From: Nosema muscidifuracis
Lineage: Eukaryota; Microsporidia; Nosematidae
Length of the DNA: 64,000 nt
Direction: 5' to 3'
Assembly (NCBI GenBank): GCA_028335825.1
Contig: JAIOKI010000008.1
Span: 124,001-188,000 of the forward strand
The position numbers were made by a program, and so were the translations under genes. Below the pieces are notes generated by a model, which was not told the origin of the DNA, ran no database searches, and was given only the letters and a program-made list of their open reading frames with translations. How positions within the stretch are numbered: position 1 is the stretch's first letter; the number at the start of each line of letters is the position of its first letter. Below are positions 31,624-41,679 of the stretch, piece after piece.

Positions 31624-33294
31624 ATGCTGCTTTATTTTTTATACTCGATTTTGTGCGGAAAATCTAATAGTGAACTACTTCAACGTGAATTATTCGATAA
31701 TATTAAACAACTTATAACTGATAAGCTAGATAAAAAAGATTATTTTCTTGTGACGAGATCCGATTATTTATTATATGACGAGATAGATCTTCAAAAGAAT
31801 ATGTTAAAACTTATTAAATGGGATAATGGAATGAAAAAAGCACAAACTATTGAATTAAATCTATCTGAATATATTGATAAAGATGGAAACCCGGCTACAA
31901 AGCTTAAAACTAAAATTGAAAATTTTTTTAATACGAAAAATACTAAATCAAATAAACTACTGAAAATCAAGAATTTTTACGATGTACCAAAATTCAAAAA
32001 TTTTATACTTGGTATGTATAAAAATGATAATAAAGGATACAAAAATATTGTGATAAATCATATTAGAAAAACGTCTTCCAATTACGAAGTTCAATGGAAA
32101 AATTTTTTTGATACGTTTAGTGTTCATGAAGATATCATGTTAAAGTTTTTTATTAACGATAATGATATTATATTTGCTATTAAGTTACCACTAGTTGGTT
32201 TTAATGGCAAAAATATAGTTAAAAATTATATTGAAGAAAAATTTAATGAAAAAAAATCTAAAAAGCACTCAAATACTTGCCAAATGTCTACAATAGAAAA
32301 ACATATACATGATTTTATATGTAATAATACTGAATTATATTTGGCTATGATGTTTTATAAAGATAATAGTTTTGATTATTTTAGCAATAGAAATACATTC
32401 AAAAACACCAGTATTAGATTTGATGATAACCAGAATATTTTCCTTAAAGAACTAAATATTCAGATTACTAAAGAAGGAATAAAATTTAACGACTTGTTAT
32501 ACTCAACTAAAGATAAAAATGGATCTTCGATAAACACAAAGACTTTTGATTTTATTAAGAATTTTGTTATTGGATATAATCAAATGTTACACTTGGAATA
32601 CAAAGTAATATTCTATATGTTCAATGGTACAAGAAATACCAAAATATTTGATATAGTGATGAGAAATATGTTAAAAATGGAAAAAAATAATTCAAAGTTC
32701 ATTCTTGCCACCTACTTATTGAATAGTATGGGACTTATTCGTGATTCAGAAATGAAATCTGCATTACAACAGATTTCTAGTAAGAATGATATTTTACCTG
32801 ATTTAGAAAATATAATTTATTTTGTAAAAAGAGAAGTTAATCATTTTATCAATGAAGATATTTACAAAGGATTCGTTTTATTATATTATTTAACTTTGGA
32901 TGATTTAATTAAACATACAGATATTGAAGAATTGAGGTTATGCAAAGATAATGACTTTTTACAATATATTTTAGATAGTCAACTTGTTTGTACTAATGAT
33001 GAGATGATTTATATTAAAAATCGTGATTTATCAATCAACAGTATGTTCAAGTCAAATCTCTATGATTTGTTTAAATATTCTTTACATTATAATAACTATT
33101 TAGATGGTGTTAAGATACATTATATTCAAAAAATAGTTGAAATGACTGAATTTATCTTAGATGAGAATTTTAAACCTTTAGTTGATGAAAATGACTCTTA
33201 TAATAAATTTGGAGATATTAAAATATTAGAACCCGAATATTATGATTTTAGTGAATTAAAAAAGAAACTTAATGATATAATTTCATCTATCTAA
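31624..33294 (+). CDS. Large secreted protein, paralog A of the 31.6/35.5-kb pair
   Basis: A 556-residue protein with a signal peptide (MLLYFLYSILCG). The N-terminal 215 residues are lysine-rich and fast-evolving. The core (about residues 220-430) starts at STIEKHIHDFICNNTELYLA and ends near GFVLLYYLTLDDLI. It is nearly identical to the core of the gene at 35548, while the tail after it diverges again. It is mostly helical with few cysteines (one in HDFIC) and no membrane segment after the signal. CCCC at 31617-31620 precedes the ATG. I do not recognise a domain. A conserved core with diverging ends and a signal peptide suggests an exported, possibly host-directed protein. Confidence 0.75.
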   Translation: MLLYFLYSILCGKSNSELLQRELFDNIKQLITDKLDKKDYFLVTRSDYLLYDEIDLQKNMLKLIKWDNGMKKAQTIELNLSEYIDKDGNPATKLKTKIENFFNTKNTKSNKLLKIKNFYDVPKFKNFILGMYKNDNKGYKNIVINHIRKTSSNYEVQWKNFFDTFSVHEDIMLKFFINDNDIIFAIKLPLVGFNGKNIVKNYIEEKFNEKKSKKHSNTCQMSTIEKHIHDFICNNTELYLAMMFYKDNSFDYFSNRNTFKNTSIRFDDNQNIFLKELNIQITKEGIKFNDLLYSTKDKNGSSINTKTFDFIKNFVIGYNQMLHLEYKVIFYMFNGTRNTKIFDIVMRNMLKMEKNNSKFILATYLLNSMGLIRDSEMKSALQQISSKNDILPDLENIIYFVKREVNHFINEDIYKGFVLLYYLTLDDLIKHTDIEELRLCKDNDFLQYILDSQLVCTNDEMIYIKNRDLSINSMFKSNLYDLFKYSLHYNNYLDGVKIHYIQKIVEMTEFILDENFKPLVDENDSYNKFGDIKILEPEYYDFSELKKKLNDIISSI

Positions 33295-35547
33295 TCATTA
33301 AAAAAATTAATTTAATAGTATTCTATTCGTATTATATTTAAATTAAAACATCACTTTAATAATAGCATTCAATGTTTTTTAATTGATAAAATTTTATATT
33401 ACTTTTTTTCAAGTGACCATACTTTTTTAAGTACAAGAATATAATATGTTATATTGAATGGATTAGTAACGAATTTCTAACAGAGATATGAAAGAATAAA
33501 AATAGATGACATTGTAAAATTGACTAAAAGAAAATTGAGAAATATAGTGCTAATTAAAAGGAACATAAAATAAGTACTTAAACTGAATATTTTGTGTCTT
33601 GTAAAAAAAATATATCATTTTTTATGTGCTATTATATAAACTTAATCAATTGTATCAAGTTTAAAATCCTTATCCTAATAAATTATTTATTTTAGTTCGA
33701 TATAATCTATAAAAAAGATCGTTAGGCGCTTTATAATCTTATTATCGATGATTTATTAATGGAATAAAAGTATCTTAATTTATATTTTTCAAAGAGATTT
33801 TTAAATTTTTATGAATTAAAACTGTGGTGAACTTTAAAAACTGTCAATATTCTTTATATTTTTGATGTATTTTTAAAAATATGATGTAATCAACAAAATA
33901 TCATCTTTTAACTGTTGAACATTACTTCGGTGTAGGCTAAGTCATAAAATATTTCAAAAGAATCATTTTTAATTATTCATAAAATAAATTTCTATTTTTG
34001 GAATAGTAAAACAGATAATAACTGATTTACTATCAGTTAATATTTCTTTTTATATAATTTAACAGTGCTTTTCTAAGATTAATAATTAAAAATCTTAAAA
34101 TATAAATTTATTGGTTATAACAGTATGAAATACATTACAACTTAAACTGCATTGATCATTATTTACGGAGTTTATCATCTTTAGATCAATACAAATTTCT
34201 TGTTTAATTTCATATTAGCTAAGGGTGTAAATAAATAGTTAATTATAATAAGTCTTTACTAACACTTCTATATAATATTTGAAGTTCTAATTTTTTTTAA
34301 AAATCTTATATTATAAAATTTTTCTATGGCTGTTATTTTATAAAAAATTAATAGTTTAAGAATTTTGAGAGAATATTTATTTTTTAAGTTTTCGTTATAA
34401 AAATATTGTCATAAATAATTAAATCGATCATTTAAAACATGTCAAATATCTCAACAAATATGACAATATATGGATGGTTCAAATATTTAATTTAAAAAAC
34501 TATATATTTTATTAAAAAAATGAGAGGATGCAAAATAAAGAGATTGTAATAACTACTTCGAAAAATATTTTTAACAAAGTTCTCAAAAAATTATATTTTG
34601 TTACAATTTTTATTAACATAAATTTGATACTTATTTACAATTAATTTATGTATCTGTAATTTTAGTAGAATTAAATAAATGAAAAGTATCAATATTTTTT
34701 TCTTAAATTAAAATATAAGCAAAAAGTATTCTTAATTTCAAAGTTGATTATTGTATGATAATTATGCAATATTTTATTTGTAAAACTATTAATACTAAAT
34801 TTATCTAATAATAGATCTTACTACTTAGTTTATTCTCTCTTCGATGTCATAAGCAATTTTTTTGTTAACTTTGTGATGACATATTTATTAGTAATTTATT
34901 TAAAAAAATTAAGTTAAATAAAATTACATATTGAGATAAAAGAAGTTAAAAGTTATTTAATCTTAGTAAAAAGTAAGTTATAGTATAAATTAAGTATATA
35001 TATTCTTCTTGGAACAAGAATTATGAATAATACTGAAGATCAAAATTCTCAAATTATAAACTAAAATAAAATATTCAAGCAAAATTTATAAACGAAATGA
35101 TGTTTGATCTGAATGAAAGTTCAATAACTTATTGACAAGAACAATTAACAATATGATCATCTGAAAAATAATTATCATCTCATTGTCAATAATTTTTCCA
35201 TTTTTAATATATTTGATCATATTTACGTTGAGAAATTAAAAAATTGAGAAATTATTTTTTGTATCGAAGACAAAATAATAAAATTTATAACAATAAAATT
35301 AAAATGATAGAATTTATAATAATAAAGTAATGAAAACTTATAATTATTTAAAAGACAATATGAAAGAATCTATAACAATAAACTATAACAAAGACTTATA
35401 ATTTATCAATAAATTCCAAAAATATAACAGTTTATAATCAATAAATGTCAAAATTATAACAATAAATACAAAAATAAAAGAATTTATTATCAATATAAAA
35501 AAAATTTAACCATCATTAAATTATAAAATTAGAGAAATTACCCCTAT
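33295..35547. other. 2.25-kb gene-free region between two secreted paralogs
   Basis: No frame with a plausible start, no RNA-like GC island and no strong array, except short AATTTATAACAATAAA-type units near 35270-35480. A few GC-richer words (for example GATCGTTAGGCGC at 33717) are isolated. It may contain worn remains of a further family member, but I cannot support one. Confidence 0.45.
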
Positions 35548-37188
35548 ATGAATATTATATTATTTATTTTATCAATATTTTCAACTGATGCATTAATTTC
35601 ATCAATGGCTGAATCAACCAAATCTTTGATTTTAGAAAAACTCCGTACTAGAAATCATCTATTTATGAAAAAAAATAATCTGTTTGAATACAAGATCGTC
35701 ATAAAAGATAATAAAGAAATAAATTTGAAGATAATGTATGAAAATACACTTATGGGTTCTAAGACACTTCTAATAAAGGATTACATAAACAGTGATAAGA
35801 CTATTTCCGAAAATTTAATCAAAGATATTGACGATTTTATTATTTCTAATGATAAACCATTTTTTAGAAAGATTGTTATTAATGATACTGTACCAAAAAT
35901 CGGTGATTATTTAATGTCAAAGTACATCACACCAGAAAATACTTTTACATATTCTGAAGAGTATTTTTATGAAGAAGATACTAATCTTGTAAAAAGATTT
36001 TCAGAGAATTGGAAGTGCCATGAAAATATTCAGTTTAAATTTGTTAAAGAAAATGAAAAATATAAACTAGTAATTTATACTGATATATATGATTATGACA
36101 TCAAAAATTTTGTTAATAATATTATGTATGTTAATATTATTAAAGAATATGAAGTGTATAAAAATAATCCAAATGCTTGCCGAATATCTACAATAGAAAA
36201 ACATATACATGATTTTATATGTAATAATACTGAATTATATTTGGCTATGATGTTTTATAAAGAAAATAGTAACGAATATTTTTCTAATAGAAATACTTTC
36301 AAAAACACCAGTATTAGATTTGATGATAATCAGAATATTTTCCTTAAAGAACTAAATATTCAGATTACTAAAGAAGGAATAAAATTTAACGACTTGTTAT
36401 ACTCAACTAAAGATAAAAATGGATCTTTTATAAACACAAAGACTTTTGATTTTATAAAGAATTTTGTTATTGGATATAATCAAATGTTACACTTTGAATA
36501 CAAAGTAGCATTCTACATATTCAATGGTACAAGAAATACCAAAATATTTGATATAGTGATGAGAAATATGTTAAAAATGGAAAAAAATAATTCAAAGTTC
36601 ATTCTTGCCACCTACTTATTGAATAGTATGGGACTTTTTTATGATTCAGAAATGGAATCTGCATTACAGCAGATTTCTAGTAAGAATGATATTTTACCTG
36701 ATTTAGAAAATATAATTTATTTTGTTAAAAGAGAAGTTAATCATTTTATCAATGAAGATATTTACAAAGGATTCGTTTTATTATATTACTTAACTTTGGA
36801 TGATTTAATTATTAATTCTGAATTACATCAAGTTGAGGTTTATACATTGATTACGACTTTTGAGATATGTAATAACATGGAAGTACAAAAATTCCTAGCA
36901 GATTCTATATGTGCTATTACACCTGAATACTTGAATGTTGTAAAATCAAGAGAGAAAGTTATCAATCAAATATTTAATTCTAATTTATTTTATCTAATTA
37001 AATACTGTATAAGAATGAATCCTCTAATTGCTCATGAGAATAGTGAAATCTTATATAAAATATTTAAAATTACTAATAAGATAATTGATGAACCATTTGA
37101 TTTGAAAAATGATAAGAAAGATATTGAAGAAGAATTTAATATTGATATAACAGAGGTTTTACAGGAGCTTAGTAAATTAATTAAATAA
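35548..37188 (+). CDS. Large secreted protein, paralog B of the 31.6/35.5-kb pair
   Basis: A 546-residue paralog of the gene at 31624, same strand, 2.25 kb downstream. It has a signal peptide (MNIILFILSIFSTDA), a diverged N-terminal 210 residues, a core from STIEKHIHDFICNNTELYLA to YYLTLDDLI almost identical to paralog A, and a diverged 120-residue tail ending in acidic EEEFNIDITEVLQEL. Within the core the DNA is about 96% identical without indels at a constant offset of 3900 bases (32278-32910 against 36178-36810); outside it, alignment is weak. CCCC at 35541-35544 precedes the ATG. No known domain. Function unknown; export is inferred from the signal peptide. Confidence 0.75.
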   Translation: MNIILFILSIFSTDALISSMAESTKSLILEKLRTRNHLFMKKNNLFEYKIVIKDNKEINLKIMYENTLMGSKTLLIKDYINSDKTISENLIKDIDDFIISNDKPFFRKIVINDTVPKIGDYLMSKYITPENTFTYSEEYFYEEDTNLVKRFSENWKCHENIQFKFVKENEKYKLVIYTDIYDYDIKNFVNNIMYVNIIKEYEVYKNNPNACRISTIEKHIHDFICNNTELYLAMMFYKENSNEYFSNRNTFKNTSIRFDDNQNIFLKELNIQITKEGIKFNDLLYSTKDKNGSFINTKTFDFIKNFVIGYNQMLHFEYKVAFYIFNGTRNTKIFDIVMRNMLKMEKNNSKFILATYLLNSMGLFYDSEMESALQQISSKNDILPDLENIIYFVKREVNHFINEDIYKGFVLLYYLTLDDLIINSELHQVEVYTLITTFEICNNMEVQKFLADSICAITPEYLNVVKSREKVINQIFNSNLFYLIKYCIRMNPLIAHENSEILYKIFKITNKIIDEPFDLKNDKKDIEEEFNIDITEVLQELSKLIK

Positions 37189-37509
37189 AAAGATTAGGAA
37201 ATATTTATTTTTTAATGCCATGAAACATTTTTTTATAAAAACAATGATTCATGATTTTGTTATATGAAAACAAAACTATTGTTGTATTTTTTACAATTAT
37301 TACCTCTGATTAATAAAATTAATTTTTGATAACCATTTTGATTTTTATGATACTTGAATATTAAAAATTTATCAAAATGAAAAAGAGTTTATCTTTTACT
37401 AAAAATAACATATTGTTTTCATTATATTGTATTGAATAATATATCACCAACTCGTCATCCGTTTGAGATTTGTTTGTTTATTAATAAAAAATATTCTTTG
37501 TTTATCCTC
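37189..37509. other. Intergenic DNA upstream of PER1
   Basis: Plain AT-rich DNA. An in-frame extension of the PER1 frame to a TTG at 37432 exists but has no initiation motif. Nothing else is seen. Confidence 0.45.
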
Positions 37510-38382
37510 ATGGTCTACTACAAATGTACAGAAAAATGTACTACAGATTTGCAGAAGATTATCACTACCACAATCATAGATTTAATATTCCGAAGAAGTA
37601 AAATTGATAAAATAGCCAACATGTGTCACTACATATGTTTAAAAGAGTTCAATCTGAGTAATATAAAGAGAAATGGTAGATGGGGATTTTGTCCTATTTT
37701 AGGAATGACTGAATTTTTTTCAGTGATCTTTTCTTTTACTAACCTTATCGTAAATAATTACAGTTTTAAAATCTTCTTACGACCTAACCTAAAAAATCTA
37801 AAATTACGAAACCTTTTTATTCTTCAATGTTATATACAAAATATGGCTTTTATTTCTAGTACCCTTTTTCATATTCATGAAAATCCTCTTACACGGAATA
37901 TGGATTACTTCTTTGCTGTTTTAGTACTACTCTATGCTTTATATATGTCCCTAATCAGAACTCTAATGATTTTTAAATTAGAATATAAGACGAGGTATCT
38001 TTTAAGGATAATATTCGTTTTATATTATATTTATCATATATCAAGGATGTCAGTTAAAGAATTTGATTATGTATTTAATAAGATATCTTGTGTATTCATT
38101 ATAACTTTCACATTCTTATTTCATTTCTTTATATATTCTTATTATAAAAGTTATCAGTATGTAAGAAATCTTGTACTCTTTACTTTTATATTCTTTATAG
38201 CAGGTTATTTAGAAATACAAGATCTTCCACCTTATTTATATTTAATGGATTCACATGCAGCTTGGCATCTTTTTGGATGTCTTAGTACTCCATTTTACAT
38301 GAAATTCTGGGGAGATGATATAAAACATCACAGATTACTTTATAACAATATAAATATGAAAATAAAAAGAGTTAGAAGATAA
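37510..38382 (+). CDS. PER1: PER1/PGAP3-like GPI-remodelling membrane protein
   Basis: A 290-residue multi-pass protein of the Per1 (CREST) family. Signatures are a cysteine-containing lumenal N-terminus (KCTEKCTTDL), GRWGFCPILGMTEFFSVIFS, which matches the family's GKWPF...GMQEP-SVLFS, SSTLFHIHENPLTRNMDYFFA with the conserved His and Asp, and the C-terminal DSHAAWHLFG with its Asp-Ser-His and His. The His and Asp residues are the presumed metal-dependent catalytic set. Per1/PGAP3 removes the sn-2 acyl chain of GPI anchors in ER or Golgi so they can be remodelled. I use the ATG at 37510 (TCCTC just before it). No cleavable signal is obvious with this start; an upstream non-ATG frame exists but is unsupported. 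Confidence 0.82.
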   Translation: MVYYKCTEKCTTDLQKIITTTIIDLIFRRSKIDKIANMCHYICLKEFNLSNIKRNGRWGFCPILGMTEFFSVIFSFTNLIVNNYSFKIFLRPNLKNLKLRNLFILQCYIQNMAFISSTLFHIHENPLTRNMDYFFAVLVLLYALYMSLIRTLMIFKLEYKTRYLLRIIFVLYYIYHISRMSVKEFDYVFNKISCVFIITFTFLFHFFIYSYYKSYQYVRNLVLFTFIFFIAGYLEIQDLPPYLYLMDSHAAWHLFGCLSTPFYMKFWGDDIKHHRLLYNNINMKIKRVRR

Positions 38383-38729
38383 ATCTAATTAAAGATATAT
38401 TTTAACATACCTCATTATATATTTTAATATAATTTATTATATATATTTTAATATAATTTATTATATATTTTAACATATCTCATTTTATATTTAAATATAA
38501 CTTATTATATATTTTAATATAATTTATTATATATATTTTAATATAATTTATTATATATTTTAACATATCTCATTTTATATTTAAATATAACTTATTATAT
38601 ATTTTAATATAACTTATTATATATTTTAACATAATTCATTATATATTTTAACATACCTCATTTTATATTTAAATATAATTCATTATATATATCAAACTAC
38701 ATTCTTCTAAAATCATACTTAATTTAGAA
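38383..38729. repeat. Tandem array, 90-bp higher-order repeat
   Basis: Bases 38395-38690 alternate TTTTAACATATCTCATTTTA with TATATTTTAATATAATTTAT; one higher-order copy is 90 bp (38473 to 38563). No coding capacity. Confidence 0.6.
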
Positions 38730-38834
38730 CTATTCCTTATCGAAATGTTTTTTATAAAATTCTAAAAGTTGTTTACTCATTTCATCATTTCTTTCTTTTA
38801 AGTCTGATAAAAATACATTTTTCTCGTTATTCAT
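38730..38834 (-). CDS. 34-residue microprotein gene
   Basis: A short frame with a good start: CCC at 38839-38841 (plus-strand GGG), then ATAG, then ATG. It encodes 34 residues beginning MNNEKNVFLSDLKERNDE and ending FYKKHFDKE. It is charged and predicted to be one long amphipathic helix, with no signal or membrane segment. It is separate from the neighbouring genes and is not a fragment of them. The correct CCC spacing and the strongly helical composition argue for a real gene despite its size. A small coiled-coil subunit of a larger complex (for example a kinetochore or spindle component) is possible; I cannot name it. Confidence 0.5.
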   Translation of the reverse strand: MNNEKNVFLSDLKERNDEMSKQLLEFYKKHFDKE

Positions 38835-38899
38835 CTATGGGAAAAAAATTAAAAAAATATAAAGCAAACAAACTAAAGAAAAATCAAATTTTTATTTAA

Positions 38900-39619
38900 T
38901 TATATTACTGGATCCCATGTCATTTCCAAATCATCATTTACAAATATATCTAATTCTTCAACATATAAGTTATTAAAATCTTTTTCTAAACTTCTTGATT
39001 CTTCATTCTGAGTTTTCCTAAGCCCACAATTCCCTCCAAATTTCTTATACAAATAAAAGATCAAGCCTACTGCACACATAAAAATAATAGGAACTAACAC
39101 AAAATTCATCCCACTTATTGTTTGTATATCTTGACTATCATCAGATTGGGATATTATTTGATGATTGTTATTTATACTTATACCAGGATAAGTATCAACA
39201 GAATAATTTTCTTTTAAATTAAGTATTTTAGAATCTTCTTCTCCATAATATTTAAGAAATCTTGGACAGACATCTTTATCAGATAATTTAATTAAATTTT
39301 CGTCAGATACTATACATTCTGATTTAAAATTCTCAATTATATTTTTGTATCTTTCTTCGCTCATTTCATTTTCACACTTTAAGATAATTTTGTTATCTTC
39401 ATCAAGTATCTCAAAATCTTTGTCTATCATTAACATATGATTGAAATTAACATTACAACAGTCATGTTTAATTATATTTTTAGTTAAGTAGTACATACAT
39501 TTTTTTATATCATCACATTTAATAGTAGAATTTAAAGAATCATTTGAAGATGTTAATGATTCAGCTTCATTAGTAAATATTTTACATGATTCTGATATAG
39601 AAAAAAATAAAAACATCAT
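38900..39619 (-). CDS. Type I membrane protein, paralog 1 of the 39/40.7-kb pair
   Basis: A 239-residue protein starting MMFLFFSISES, a short signal peptide. I chose this ATG pair over one at 39667 because CCC (39624-39626) precedes it. The lumenal part has a C-x(3-4)-K-C motif (IKCDDIKKCMYYLTKN), then C-C, then FEILDEDNKIILKCEN and a further Cys in KDVCPRFLKYY. A single membrane helix (about residues 170-190, FVLVPIIFMCAVGLIFYLY) leaves a short cytosolic tail ending with acidic residues. It shares this layout with the gene at 40365-41162: signal, CSKIKRC-like motif, a DEDNK/DENNK strand with KxxxKC after it, C-terminal helix. Function unknown. Probably a surface or secretory-pathway protein specific to the lineage. 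Confidence 0.68.
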   Translation of the reverse strand: MMFLFFSISESCKIFTNEAESLTSSNDSLNSTIKCDDIKKCMYYLTKNIIKHDCCNVNFNHMLMIDKDFEILDEDNKIILKCENEMSEERYKNIIENFKSECIVSDENLIKLSDKDVCPRFLKYYGEEDSKILNLKENYSVDTYPGISINNNHQIISQSDDSQDIQTISGMNFVLVPIIFMCAVGLIFYLYKKFGGNCGLRKTQNEESRSLEKDFNNLYVEELDIFVNDDLEMTWDPVI

Positions 39620-40364
39620 TATAGGGTAATTAATTTTTAATAGTGATCTATGGACAAATGATGTCATTGTTTGTTAAACATATTTAATCTAAGAAATTTT
39701 ATATTTAGTACTTAAAATCAAATATTATAATTTATTTTACTATTACAATATTATAATTTTTCAGTTTTCTCTTTTTATTTAATATATCATAAATTTTTAA
39801 TCTATGTACTAAAACGTAAATTATTTTTAATAAATTTAAATAATAAAATAATAATCAAATTATAATTATCTATTAAATATTTCTTTATTATTTTTAATTA
39901 AAAAATTATTTCTGTTTTTTTATCGATTAAATATTTCTTTATTATCATCTATAAATAATTCTGTTATTATCAATTAAAAAATTATTTCTTTCATTATTAT
40001 CTATTTATTCTATACCTTTAACTTATCATGTATTTAATTTCTTAATTAAAAGTGAAAATAACTTCTATTTCATTTTTATACAATATAATAAACATAAATA
40101 TTTTATTTTTTTTAGATAATTTATTAACAAATATTGCTAAAGTTCATCTCCGTCGAATTTTAATCAAATTTTTGTATATATTTGAAAGATGGTGTACAAT
40201 TTGTAATTGTTAAATATTTAAAGCTTTTATACTTAATTTTAATTCAACATTTATTAATTTAATAATAACAAAACATTATTATTATAATAATTAGAAAGAT
40301 TTATCTAGTATTTTATAAAATACAAGATTTTTACACTATATTTTTGAAATAAAAAATTAATAAT
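39620..40364. repeat. Intergenic AT-rich DNA with a minor repeat
   Basis: Bases 39830-40010 hold irregular copies of TTAAATATTTCTTTATTATTTTTAATTAAAAAATTATTTCT. No gene is seen between the two membrane-protein paralogs. Confidence 0.45.
39624..39626 (-). promoter_or_regulatory. CCC start-proximal motif deciding the start at 39619
   Basis: ACCCTATAATGATG on the minus strand. Choosing this ATG turns the N-terminus into a compact signal peptide, as in the paralog at 41162 (ACCCTATG-like context). Confidence 0.55.
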
Positions 40365-41162
40365 TTATTTTGAATAATTAGAAGGTAAGAAGTATTCTTT
40401 AGAGAAATCATCTAAATTTATATTTTCAAAATAAACTTCCTCTGTTTTTTTTTTCTTTGGTTTAGTTTTAAATGAAAAAATACCTATCAATATTATCATA
40501 AATATAAAAAGACCACCGATTAGAAATAAAGAAATAAAATGAGAATTACTTAAACCTTCGGTATTTCTTATTATATCATTGTTTAAATTTAATTGTTCAT
40601 TAGTTATATTGAAAATATTATCATTAAGATGGAGTGGTTTTTGAAAATGATAAGTACCATTTTCTAAATTGAAAGTATTGTTTAAATCAAAAGAATCTTG
40701 ATCAAATAAAGTCAATTCATTGTTCAAAACAGAAGATTTCTCATCAATTAATATTTTATCATTATTTGGATAATCTAAAACTTCTGGATTACAAACCTTT
40801 TCTAATGTCTGAATATTACTATTGTAAATATCAAGATCCTTATGCTTAGCCATATCATCCTTAAGATTTGATATAATATTCAGTACATGGCCTTTATTGG
40901 CTTTCTTATTACATTTAAAAACTTTTTTATTATTCTCATCTACTATGTTAAATTTATTGGATCGATTATTATTATTATATATTATATCATATTTTCTAGA
41001 CTTACAGTTATTATACTTGTTTGCATACACACTAGTTAAAAATACACATCGCTTGATTTTTGAACAGTCTAAAGTATCTTGTGTTTGTTCTAGAAGTTCA
41101 TTCTTTTTAAATAAATCACAGTTTCTTGGTATAGAAAATATTAGATTTATGAAGATAATCAT
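40365..41162 (-). CDS. Type I membrane protein, paralog 2 of the 39/40.7-kb pair
   Basis: A 265-residue protein with a signal peptide (MIIFINLIFSIP), a lumenal region with LDCSKIKRCVFLTSVYANKY and FNIVDENNKKVFKCNKKA, matching its neighbour's IKCDDIKKC and FEILDEDNKIILKC, a further Cys in KVCNPEVLDYP matching KDVCPRFLKYY, then an Asn-rich spacer. One membrane helix (about 210-230, FISLFLIGGLFIFMIILIG) precedes a very basic KTKPKKKK stop-transfer and a short tail. CCC lies right before the ATG (41164-41166). Paralogous to 38900-39619 by shared cysteines and layout, with low identity. Function unknown. Confidence 0.7.
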   Translation of the reverse strand: MIIFINLIFSIPRNCDLFKKNELLEQTQDTLDCSKIKRCVFLTSVYANKYNNCKSRKYDIIYNNNNRSNKFNIVDENNKKVFKCNKKANKGHVLNIISNLKDDMAKHKDLDIYNSNIQTLEKVCNPEVLDYPNNDKILIDEKSSVLNNELTLFDQDSFDLNNTFNLENGTYHFQKPLHLNDNIFNITNEQLNLNNDIIRNTEGLSNSHFISLFLIGGLFIFMIILIGIFSFKTKPKKKKTEEVYFENINLDDFSKEYFLPSNYSK

Positions 41163-41679
41163 AGGGATAAATAAAAAAAATTAATTTAGCTGAATTTTTT
41201 AAAATTTTTTTATCGTTATAAAAATTATTATGTAATCAAAATTCTTATTATTAGATATAATGATGTTTCTTTATTAGAATAAATAAGAATGATATTATTT
41301 TATCAGTATAAGATGAATTATTATGTAATCAAAATTCTTTTTATTAGATATAATATTTTTTCTTTATTAGAATAAATAAGAATGATATTATTTTATCAGT
41401 ATAAGATTAATTATTATGTAATCAAAATTCTTATTATTAGATATAATATTATTTCTTTATTAGAATAGAATAGAAAAGAATGATATTTCTTGTAATTAGT
41501 ATAAATAAGAATTATTATATAATTAAATTCTTATTATTAGATATAATGATGTTCCTTGTAATTATATAGAATCATATTATATTAAATTACAATGTTTAAG
41601 CTATGAAAATTCTAACTTAATATCAAAATATTTTTAATAATTATAGCTGTAAAAATCTTTAAATTTTTTTATAAACAAA
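41163..41679. repeat. 93-bp tandem array
   Basis: Three clear copies, with a degenerate fourth, of a 93-bp unit (TATGTAATCAAAATTCTTAT, then TTAGATATAAT, then TTTATTAGAATAAATAAGAA) at about 41221-41560, with TATGTAATC at 41229, 41322 and 41415. It lies upstream of the membrane-protein gene (minus strand). No coding capacity. Confidence 0.65.

Noticed and set aside
37432-37509. N-terminal extension of PER1 from a TTG
   Set aside because: No initiation motif and no conserved sequence; the ATG at 37510 is preferred.
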